NCBI GenBank assembly: GCA_037903475.1 | Contig: JBAJFG010000479.1 | Span: 1,846,501 to 1,910,500 of the forward strand | Source: Ancylostoma caninum | Lineage: Eukaryota > Nematoda > Chromadorea > Rhabditida > Ancylostomatidae | DNA length: 64,000 bases | Direction of reading: 5' to 3' | Part shown: piece by piece, positions 22,901-34,900 of the stretch | How positions within the stretch are numbered: the first letter of the stretch is position 1 | Layout: each line of letters begins with the position of its first letter | The notes under the pieces: model-generated | The model's database searches: none | What the model was told of the DNA's origin: nothing | What the model saw: only the letters and a program-made list of their open reading frames with translations | Translations under genes and position numbers: made by a program

Positions 22901-25900
22901 CCTGGGAGACCAAGACGGGTTAAGGTAGCAAGTAAGAAGTAGAAAGTGATACTGAAAGCACACAGTCTTTGGAATAATTGATACTCATGAATCAAAAAGA
23001 CCAGTCCATCATAAGATGTCGCATATGGAATGTTCGCCAGAAATAAATGGACCGGGGATGGCAGGGCAAACTAGACCGTTCTAGAAGACCACGTACACAT
23101 CGGAAGTGATCTGAAAAAGGAATTTCTACGGAGGTGTGATATTGAGTTTTCTTGAAACGTCTAGCTTCCGCAGTTTAGACTTGAATGTTGACAATTTTGG
23201 CGAGCTGGAAACCTCATCAGACAGCATTTCTAGCCACTTGGCTCCTCGGTAAAAGACGGAAAAATGCGCGAAATTCTTCATATTGGTCATTTTGAAGTGA
23301 ATTTTGAACCTACCTGTGCGTCCATGAGATGGTCTGAAGACCCAGTACTTACTAGGTCGTAAATTTAGCTCATTGCGAAGCAGCCGGAAACAAAAGCTGA
23401 TGTCACTTAATACACGCCGCTGTAGTAGACTACTTAGTCCTAAACAGTTCAGACGTTCATGATACCCAGGAAGTACTGCGGGGTAAAGATGGCTAGGGGC
23501 AGCTCGGTAGAATAAAATTCGTGTGAATGTCCGTTGAATTTTTTCTAGTTTACGTTGGAGCTTTTTTTGTGGTGGATTCCAAACTTGAGAACAGTATTCT
23601 ACGTGCGGAAGGACAAATGCTTTGTAAAGTCTTAAGAGGATTCTGGGATCATTGCATCGAACATTCCTTAGAATAAGGAACAGGGTCGAGAAAGCTTTTT
23701 GCACTATACGTTCGACGTGAGAAGAAAAATTAAGTTTGCTGTCGAACATCACTCCAAGATCCTTAACATGATCGCGAGCCTCCAATTCAACACCATTACA
23801 GATATATCGGGTACAAGGGTCACGCCCAATGTGGAACACAAAAGTTTTACTCAAATTCACAGGAAGGTCCCATGTGTTGCTCCATGTCAACATCCTTTCA
23901 ACGGAATTCGAAAGCGCTTCTTGTATTTCAGACTTGTTCTCGGTACTGTACGCCCCATATAACTTGATGTCATCTGCGTACATTTGGATCTTAATTTCAG
24001 GGTGGGTTTTCAGGGCTGTGGGAAGATCATGACAGAAAATCAGAAACAGCAGCGGGGATAGCACCCCTCCTTGCGGCACGCCACTAGGGCAGTCATACCG
24101 TCTGGAAAAACTGTTTCCAACTTTTACATGCATACGCCTATTGGACAAATAGGATTCAAGCCAAATCAACAAATTTTTGTCCAGACCAAGACTCGCAAGC
24201 TTGTGGAGGAGTTTTACGTGGTTTACCTTATCGAAAGCTTTTGTAAGGTCGAAGTAAATCACATCAATTGATTTACGGGCACTAACGGCAGAAATCCAGT
24301 CATAGAGGCTATCAGTCAACTGCGTGGATGTAGACGCTCCAGAAATAAAACCATGCTGCTCTTTTGGAATGATTTTCGTCTCATCGAGCCAACAGAGAAT
24401 TTTAGCGCGAACAATTTTCTCGAGCACATTGATGGGAGTTGGACAGATGCTAATTGGTCTATAACTGGATAATAAATTAGGGTTAGTTGTTTTGGGTATG
24501 GCTGTTACTATGGCTTCCTTCCAAGCTTCGGGTACTTTACCGTGCATCAATGAAAGATTGAAAATTATGGACAGGGGTTTATACACCGCAACTGCGCAAT
24601 GCTTGTAAAAAATTTGGGGTATACCATCGAAAGAGGCGGCCGAAGAAGGTTTTAGGTGCTGGAGGTAATCAAGGACGTCTGCTGGTTTAACTAATACTTC
24701 AGGTAACGGAGGTAGTGAAGAGATGTCGACGGTAGGTGCGCGAAAATGTGAAGCATCTTCTGTAGCTGGACTAAACACACTCGCAAAATAATCACCCAAT
24801 GCCGCTGACTTGTCGTGGTCTGTGAGAAAACTGTTGCCATGCTGGTCAAATAGAACTGGAAGGGATATGGAACCACCCTTGAAACGAATCTTGGATCGCA
24901 TGAGTGAGAAAACACTTTTCATGTTTACACTTTTTGATCGGGATCGTTCCCGGTTTGAGATATATCGTTTCAAGTGGAGATCCAAATCAGAACAAACTTT
25001 CCTGAACAGTGCGTTCGTGCTGGGATTATGAAGACAACGAAAAAGTCGCTCTTTTTGAGCGAAAAGATTGATTATATGTCTGGGATATTTGTGTTTGTAA
25101 TTCTCAGAAACAACTACTGGGACAAATTTCGAGAAGCAGGAGTAAATAACAGAGCAGAATCTAGTATAAACATCATCGATTGAAGAATAGCTATCGAATA
25201 CGTTCCACCAGTCAACCTGAATGAGATATCTCGTCATTGACCGGAAATCGGCTTTGTTGAAGTTTGGCAAAGGGATAGGGCACGGCTCTAATTGGGTGGT
25301 GGTAATACAGAACGAAACGACATTGTGGTCCGAATTTCCGAGTGGAGGTAGAACTTTGACATCAGTTATGATGGATGGAGTTGCCAAGACAAGGTCAAGA
25401 ATCTTATCACCCCTAGTAGGAGCTGTCACATGTTGTAGGAAACCACAGTTCGAAAAAAGCTCTAAAAACCTAATTCCAGACGTATTTGATGCGCAGTTAC
25501 CGAACCAATCTGCTTCAATGTTGAAGTCTCCAATCAAAACACAATCGGTTGCAGAAGAGGAAAGATCAATTATCATGTCTGCAAGAGACTCATCATCTTG
25601 GGCAAGAGAGCTAGGAGGGCGGTATACCAAAATCAAGCGAACATTATGTGCGTCCGGGTTCAGGATGTCCATACATAAAACTTTTTCAGAGTATTTGATA
25701 GCAAAATTTCTTTTAATACTAAATGTGTTTTAGAAATACAACAGACCCCTCCTCCCCTTTTTCCTTTCCTATCAAATCTGTGAACAACAAAAGGAAGATC
25801 TGCCACGAGTTCAGAGCTTTTTATCATTGAATGACACCATGTTTCAGAAATGAAAAGTAAATCGGGATTATACGAGGAGAGGAAGAAGTGGAGGTGGTGT

Positions 25901-28900
25901 ATCTTGTTCAGTAGACTGCGTGCATTCAAAAGGTAACATTGTAGACCTCGGGAGCGACCATGCGAAACTATACGTTTCCCGATCCTGGGGAAGTCGCCTT
26001 GAGTGGTAACTCAGACGTTTTCCTAAGCTCCCCTCTATACACGACCCACTGCCTTGAGCCAGCCTTCCCATTACGATCGCGTGCCTCCTGCCTAAGATCA
26101 AACTCCTTTTGACGTTCTGCACGCGTCATACTCCTCCGCACGAATATGCGGGAGAATTCAGAAGAGCGTAGCCGGTGTGCATTAGCCAGAACTGTGGACC
26201 AGTGCGAACGCGATGGCAATACGACTTTAAGTAAACGAGGCTTGGATTTGTCAAACTTCCCGAGACGGTACACGTCGTTAGGTCGACACTGTACCCCAAG
26301 TACATCGAGTATCTCGCTTACCTTCTCTTCATCTAGGGACTGTCTTACGGAGGGCCTCGACTCTCTCGGTTCTGCTACTCCAGCGATAACAACGCTCCGA
26401 GCTCGTCTGTCAGCTTCAACGCAATCTGCGATCTCGCCTGGTAACCTGTCAGCTAGTGTTTGCATGAACTTGCCGATAACAGGATCCTTGTTTCTGGCGA
26501 TAACAAAATCCAGAATCTCCTTAGTCGAAAGCTTGCTACAATCAACATCAAGAGCAGCCGAATCTACTGTATTATTAGAGTCTACATTCTCCTTCTTTTT
26601 GCTGCTCGCTGCCGTAGTAATTCTTTGCGACATGGCTGATAGGTCACAAAAGCGTAAATCAATGAAATCTGGAAACACGAGGACTGCCTGGTTGAGCAGG
26701 AAATTGCGAGAGTGAGCTACTAGGTTGTAACACCGACCAAAAAAGTGAAGGCAGTAATTAGGCAGAGTCAAGAGAAGACAAGTGATGTAGAAATGGTAGT
26801 TGAGAAGCCAAAAAAAGAGCGAAAATAAAACTTTTATAACAGCAGTGACGCCACCGACCACGCGCGGTGAGGATAGGAGCGAAAGTCGAAAATGAGGCAC
26901 TGTCATTTCAATACTTTATTGGATACTGCTTCAAGAGGAGTAGTCTATGAGATTTGCATGAGATGACAAGAGAAAAGTGCTAATATCAACAGCAACAGTG
27001 ACAATAGAGATTGCTCTATACCAAGGACCAAAGATTTTTTAGATTTCTGCGAAATGCTGCGCAAGCAGTTGTTCCTCGGAGGAACCGTATACGCATTTCA
27101 CTGATCGATAGCAATTAAAGGACTATGTTTCTTGCAGATACGGATACCACACAGCTGTATGGTGTCAGCGATATGAGCTATTTTGCAATGAAAAAGAGCG
27201 GCGGAACAAAGCGCAAGAGTTGGTAACATTGATGCAGGACGCTGTGAAAGTCCACTACAGGTAAGGTTTCTAATTCGTCATTAATTGATTATTTGATTAT
27301 TAATTCGTAAAAATAGTGCGTCAGCAGTAAAAACGTCGCTAAAGGGAATCGGCTTAATTGTCCTCGACCGACAAAAGAGTAGTATGAATATTATCCTATT
27401 AGTTGGAAAGGAGATATACAGTACACATCAGAGGCAACGGGTTATGGGCGTAGTAAAGTTATAACGGGAGATAAAAGCTTGGCGTTAGCCGCATCGGCAG
27501 CGAGACGCAGCCGACAGGTAAACCGCGCCGAGTTAAGTAGGCGGCTCACTTAGGTGGAAGCACTTGTGATCGAGAGGTCGTAGTGTTCGAACACCAGCTC
27601 GGTTCGCTACCTTTTGCTGGTTAACACACGAATCGAAAACATCATTCATTACAAAGCCAGAGGATAAACTTGTAGCACTTTCTTCTATGGAGAGTTCGAG
27701 GGGCTCGCTGTCACAAAGCTGTGCAGTTAGTGATCACTAGCCTTCCTCGTGTCATATGTCTGACACCTCAAATGCTCCACAAAAGAAGAGTTCTCGACGA
27801 TTGTATGGAGAATCATGTACAACATCATGATCAGCGCCTCTTAGAGAATCTTTTCTGTTCAAAAGTCTGGAAAACGATTCTGGGGTGAGGCATTGCTCTG
27901 AATACCCTCAAAGGTACTCCATACAAGGCTGGAGGAAACATACAATTCCATCTTCTTTTTTTAACCTGCTCCTAACTCTCCTTTCATTCATTGTTAAATT
28001 TTCTGCTTTGTTCACTTTCATATCCTCGCTATAGGTGTATGCACCTGTTCAACCTGCCCAAGGTTATCTGCGATCCATTTCGAAGGCAATTCGACTATGA
28101 GCGTTGCACTAAGGTAGACATGTAGTATTCGCCTCAGTATATTTATAGAGTTCAGCCAAATTTCCTGATTGTTCAGTTCCTATTCGACTGTGAGTTGATA
28201 TCCGAGTGGGAGAGTGAGGAAGAAGCGACCGGCAAAGAGCCTGCTGAGGAGAAAGCAGAGGCAGAAAAAGGTAATTTTACTCCTTGGTAGTCCGCAGTGA
28301 TATCTGTTCAATTCTTTGGGAAGAATATTGTGAGCAGAAGAATATTAAATGACCAAATGGAAATTATCCGAAGAGTTTGAAGTTCCACCTATCTCCAGTT
28401 GTATTCATACTTCGTCGCGACGCGATCCTCACCACATGTAGACTGTTCGAAAGCGGTTGGCTCCGTATGGAAGCATGCTCATGAAACGGTCGTGCTGTGG
28501 TAAATGGTGGTTATCCACGTGACCTGACCTCAAATTGTGCTGTTTATACATTTTCCTTTGGAGATAACGAAATGGGTCAAACTAAAATTCATTTATCAAC
28601 GCTGAAATTTCTTCATCATTCTCGAAGTCAAAGCATATGTATACAGTTCAGAAGGCCCACCAAAGACGTTGACACCAACACCCGAAGACGCTAAACTAGC
28701 AGCGAAGATTGCTGAGGAAGAGCTGGCTCTGGAGCGACTACTGAAGGAGAAAGAGAAAGAAGACAAGGGGAAGGTAAGATCTCTCACGGCTCGGTGATCA
28801 ATTAGTTTCCCTGTGTTCACGGCATCCAAACAGCGTACGATTTATTCCCTGAAACTTGAGTGGTTGAACCTTCAATTTTGTTTCCTTTTAACAAACAATA

Positions 28901-31900
28901 TGCTGCACTAAAACATGTGACCAAATGAAAATAAATGAAAGGAGGATAAATGGCCAAATGAAATGAATGGAAGCCGGGTAAAATAGCCAAATAGTAATGG
29001 ATACGATCACCCTCTTTATGATCGTACCATTTTAATCCCAAAAATAGTGCAAATGCCAAACACAAGATTCTCATTACTCAGAATTTATCCTTATTCACAT
29101 CAAATACAGAATGCAAGACATTATGAGCGACACAAATATAGAAGACGGCCATGGATGCTCGACCAGGACATGGAGCGAATAGACGGCACAGGCGGTGGTG
29201 GTGCCCAGACGTTGACCTCTCTGCTCCATTGACGTCCTCGATTGGGCTCCTCCTCTCCTTATACAGTATATTGGCGCGGCTGAAGTTCACCGGTCTGAAA
29301 ACAAAGATTTAACGATAGGCATGGGAATGACTACATTACACTAAGTAGAATCTAAGGCATTTAGCTTGGAATTCAAAGCAAAAAGAATAGGAGACTTGCA
29401 CTATGGCTAGACAGATTTTCTACTTACAGTTATTTACATCTGTCCCCTTTAATGAGAGTCCATCCTCGGACTCAGAGTTGTAGTGGAGCTTGCATTGTGC
29501 TGTCGAAGAGATGTAGATCCGTGACCAGGTTTCTGTCCTTGCACCATGCGACGATCGCGGACCATGTGGCGGCATCCTGCAAGCATTTGATTGACCCTGT
29601 TACGAACATACCTTCTTTGGCACGTGAAAATGCTACATTCAGCCGTTTTGCGTCTGAGAAGAGCGCGGCCTTTGATCCCTGTTCGAGCGTGGTATTCGTT
29701 GTAAAGAGGATGACCACTGATCGCTCTGATCCTTGAGCGCTGTCCACGTTCCCCACGGTAACTGCTAACAAAGATTGGCAGAGGAATTTCTGATCTCTGT
29801 ATGAACACATCACTAAAATGTCCTGTGGAGAATCCACGTGTGATCAAGAGGCGCACCAGCACGTTTACTGTGTTGGCTCCCACGACATTGCTGTGTGAGC
29901 CTGTGACGGACTTCACTGATTGGCTGGGTACATCTACGAATGCGATCGGAATTGTTGGATTGGGCATCCGCAGTCTGGATAGTAGGGCTTCGCATGTGTG
30001 GCGGAGTTCCACAAATGAGCTTACCTTCATAGAAGAGGTCTGAGTTTAACCTCATCATTTCTACGTGTGGACGGTATACGGTACTCACCGTGCACACTGG
30101 AACGCTTGTGTACCTGCACGCTAGGTGGAGCACTGACCTCGAACTCACCTCTACAGCTAGGGGAATGTTGTGTACCCCGTTGTATGGAGGCAGCTGCTTA
30201 CTGTCCCCTATTAACGTGAAACTTGTTCTCTGAAATCGTGAAAACATGGGACGTTACAGCAGCCTCTGGAATCATTGAGGATTCGTCCAAGAGGGCAACT
30301 TTCCATGTGTTTCCTAACCTGCGCCACAATCCCCTTTTTGAGGTTAGGTTCAGGGCAGCTGAGATTGTACAAAGGTATACATTTGGTTGGTACAGCTTAA
30401 CAAAGTGGCGGATCAACACGTGAATTTCCTCTGACGCCGCCTGTTCCAACAAAAAGAGCTTCTTGTGTTCAGTGGTAACCACGTGACGTTGGACTCCACT
30501 AGACATGAACTCACGCACTTCCCGCCTGCTGTCCGAGAAGGTTTTAATTTTTCTATAAAGCCTGTCGGAGAGCAGGTGGCGGTGTGTCTCATGGAAGTTT
30601 CCATCAACACCTGAAGTGCGAACGGCGATGCGTTTGATGGGTCGTTCGCCATCAAGTCGCTGACGTATCTTACTGGTCTTACCTGGTTTGATTGCAGTTG
30701 CGCGATCTTGGAACCGATCACGTCAAGTGCGCTATTTTGGACAGCTGCTACTAGGATTTTCTCGCCTTTTAGGACAGCCTCCTGAGCCATGACAGCAGTA
30801 CAGAGGGACCTACCTGCTCCGTACGCACTGTCCACGATCAAAATTGGGTAATTCTTGTTGAATATGTTTACCGCGCTCACCTGATTCTCACTGCGGTGCA
30901 CCTGCGTTCCTGCGACATTAACTGAAATGCTCGTTTGCTCTGGAGCATCAATACCTGCCACTTCTACGTCCCCTGCAAGTAATGCGCGGGCGGATATCCA
31001 ACCAGTGGTATTTGTTTGGAACAGATCCGACAGCTTTGCACCTTCTAACATTTTTAGAACGGGTTTGCACGCTCTTCGACAGTATACAGGGCCGTTTCCA
31101 CCGAAATACGTCGATTCCGGGAGTTGATCAGGTAGCTTCGGAAACGAACGCCTGAACCCGTTGACAATTTCGCCGTCACGGTCAGAAAACCACTACCCAT
31201 TTGAATTTTGGAGATCTGGCCGTCCAGGAAATCGGCTTCGTACGCTCCTCGAATCGTGTGACCAACGGCCCCATCCCGTCTTCTTTTTGATCGAGATGTG
31301 GAACTGTACCTGAATATGGTAGCTGTTAAGATTTGGTGAGGTCCATATGGTGTAATGCGTAGCGGAATCCATTGAATCAGCAATGGCGGCGGTAATTGCA
31401 CCACAAGCCGTGCTGTATAGTGGTTCTGAGAAGCCCAGAACTTCATGTGGTCGAGTTTGGAATAGGTCGAACCCTTCCAGCCTGCTTTCAATGAGCTTCT
31501 GGTGCTCCTCGCTGTTGTTGCGGATGTTACCTGGTGCTGGTGGAGGACTCTGCAAATATGGAATGTCTGCCACATAGGCCATGAGCTCTGTTTGCTGCTT
31601 GGGCGGGCAGGCAAAAATCATATAATCCAGCTGATGCGAGCGAAAAGGGGCTACTATGAACGAGTTAGCCTTTATTTTTGGAAAGTCCTCTGGATTAGTG
31701 GCGTCTGGAGTGGATGCCTGTTCTACTGCCGAAACGTTTGACGGATTGCGCCTATCATTGCGCTGCTGGGGTACTGTTCTCTGCTGAGCGCGCGTTATAC
31801 CGCAACCGGATGACTCCCTTGGGTTTTTGTTATACGGTCGACTCTGCTGAAAATCGCTTCTTATCGGAAACTGTTGCTGTTGCCTGGGTAGGTACAAATT

Positions 31901-34900
31901 TGCTGGTGGCAAACTGAATCGACAAAAAGTTTGAATATGGCCATTTCTCCCGCATCTGTAGCATACTACATTCGAATTTGGCGCGCGCTCCCACATTCTA
32001 CGATTGAACTGATTGCGGTAATCACGTACCTCCCTGTTCCTGTAGTCATTCCTTGGTGGTTCGTTCCTCCTGGGAGTTCTTGGTGCTTCTCGCATAGGTG
32101 CGAGAACGTTGACAGCTGGTACTGCCGGATGACTGGCTGGAATAATGCTAATTGAGTTTGCCACATCAGCCAAAAGTGATTCATAAGTAATTGCTTTTAC
32201 CACTTCATCATCAAAAGTTGCCGGATTGGCTGCCTCGACATGGAAGCGGGGAGTGGGCTTCAGCCTATCTAAAAATTCGTCCAATAATCTTTAGTTGCTC
32301 TGGTAGAGATGGATTCACAATTCGTACCAGATCCTCGAATCGTCGAAGCCATGACTCAGTCTTGCTTCGAATCTGTAAAATACTTAATATTTTTGGGTGC
32401 GAGCCGCCCGAGGGTCGGTCCGCCAAGAACGGAAGCATGAGACGAATCACGACGATGACAAGAGTTTCAGATGGAATGAGCTGAGGCAACGAAGAATGAG
32501 ATGAGCTGGAGGTTTCCCTGGAGTTGGTTTGAGAGAGGGTTACTAGACGACTGATGATGAAGGCAATAGGAGAAGGCGTTGCTTCTCCGCAGCGAGGTCA
32601 CTGTAGATGGCACTCACCGAGCACTGGATGAGGCACTTGTTGGCGAGGGACAGTTCTCGATTACGCCCTCTCTTTGTTCGCGCCGATGCTCCAAGTTTCC
32701 CACTGGCAAGATGTTGCCAGATGGGGTCGCAGATAAAGAAACTTTTTCCGCTAGTGAACTTTGGAAGGACTACTCAGGGATGCTATCTTTCATGGGAAAA
32801 GCTCTTTGTTTTGCATGAGCACAGCGCATGAATGGCAGAAATTCAAATTCTTGGCGAGAGCAGACTGGTCCGTGCAGAGTACTTTGTTTACCGCTAACAA
32901 AGAGAGCAGTGCTTGCAGTGATTCAGCCGCAAGTGGGAAAGTTTCAGGGCGAAACACGTGTTCCTGGGCAAAGAAGCTCTTTATGCCTTTATATGGACGA
33001 TTTTGTTTACTTGCGCCCACGTAAAATTCGAAATTTGAGAGGCAATGGGAAATTTTCTTACTCAAATGAGGCATAGGAAGGATAAAAGATTAAGCTAGAA
33101 AAAATAATGCGAAGGAGAGAGGATTTCTTTGCAAGGATGTGCGAAAATCTGTGATTTTTACCGGAAATGAGTAGAAATTTGCGAAAAAAACACGTGCAAT
33201 TTCCATTTTAAGATGAAAAATAGTTTTATGCTCCTGGTCCCTGGGCCGGTAGTAAACCCCCCATGTCGCGACATCCAAGATGCGAACACGTTGGCACCAG
33301 GTTCGCGACATCTGCGAACACGTCGCGAGAATTTCGCGACATCGATGCGTGTTTCGCTAATCAATGTATCTCTACCGAACATCACTCAACAAAGAACGTG
33401 CGCACATGGCCTAGTGGTTAGTGCGTTTGCCGCAAGATCCCGACACTGTTGTGATAGGGAGGTTCGCTTCCTAAACATTCCTACCCTTTTGCAAAACCAC
33501 AGCAAGACGTGTATCCTGTCTTTGAGAACTTTGTTTGTGGAGTAAGTGACTACATACCTCCTAATCAAATGAAACAATCACATACACTTCTCCACTTCAA
33601 ATTTTGAGTAACTCCTAAGAACTGCATACTTCGCAGGAGTTCTTTTAATCCTTCCCCAGTACTTTGAAATCCTAGTTCGAAGTCCCTGCCAAAAAGTAAA
33701 TCAAGCAGGAATAATCAGGCCCCATACGTCAGCTGAATGTGAAGCTTTCGATCTGCATGGTCCATGTTTTTTTTTTTTGTGATATCTCACACCTTTTCGC
33801 AACGTAACCGCTCCCCTTATCCTATTCGCCGAAACCTGTGAAAGAATTACCTCCTTTGATTTGCTGATTCTTTGTCCGGATCATTTAACAACTATTTCAC
33901 AGATCCCTTTACAATGAGAAAAGCTGGCTAAGAGCACTATGTATGAGGTACTCGATGGTTCTCTAAAATATCTGAAAATTTCCTCCTCTTGTGTCTTCTT
34001 ATCAAACTGTGTATTACACTTACGATTGGACGAAGCAAGGCATATGGACAAAGGTTTAAGAGCTTCATACATCTGCGCTGTTTCAAAGGAGCTTCGTTTC
34101 GATCTTGATCTGAGAATGACCTATGCCGATACCTGACCGTTCTCTTGTCAACGAACCGTTCGAGTTCGTGACATCACGCCTCGTTGACTTCCACACTATT
34201 TCCTCAACTTTTGTTGTCTGCGCCTCATGACCAAGAGGTCAGGAACATGGCTACCAACCACTGTCGCGACATAGTCATTGAACTTAGTTGCCAACTATGT
34301 CGCGACATCAGCGAGAGCACCCTCTTTATCATGGGGAGTTCATGAACATCTCGCGACAAATGTGAGCGACACTGTCACGACATGTTGGCAGCTAGGAGTT
34401 CACGAGATCGGGGGGTTTACTACCAGCCCTGGCGGTAACGAGGATAAAAGTTTCTAGGAGATCTCCTATAGCCGTTTCGTTCTGCATATCACACCAAAAC
34501 ACAGGAGAAAATCACCGAACAACGCACACAATAAGGTAGTGAAAGAGGAGAAAATATGGGGATTCTTAGCTGAAGAGTTGCGCACCTCTAGGCTACACCC
34601 AGCTAATTTACCCGGTTTCACTTACCCCCGTTTGAGGCTTAAACCGGTCATCTCCTGAGCTAGCCTCAGAAGGACACCATTTTCTAATTGTAAGAAGAGG
34701 AAAGATTCGGTGAAGTCACGGGCTACTATGAGGCCGCACTCGCTGCTACCAGTGCTACCAGTAATGGATACGATCACCCTCTTTATGATCGTATTATTTT
34801 AATCCCAAAGATAATCCCAAAAATATGCCAAACACAAGATTCTCACTACTCAGAATTTATCCTTATTCACATCAAATACAGAAGGCAAGACATTATGAGC

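Larger units (their letters stand above)
22276..26906 (-). mobile_element. CR1/jockey-like non-LTR retrotransposon, nearly full length
   Basis: On the minus strand, in order: ORF1 (26633-25968), endonuclease plus reverse transcriptase ORF2 (about 25960-23126), an 0.8 kb 3' region, and an ATTT-repeat tail at 22276-22298 (AAAT when read in the element's sense). It lies antisense in intron 4 of the secreted-protein gene. The 5' limit is not defined; I take the end of the open frame upstream of ORF1. I could not identify target duplications. Confidence 0.88.

Noticed and set aside
30198..30247. TTTCAG within the helicase as a possible intron acceptor
   Set aside because: The nearest donor would leave an intron of about 30 bases, too short. 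A one-base frameshift fits better, supporting a broken gene.
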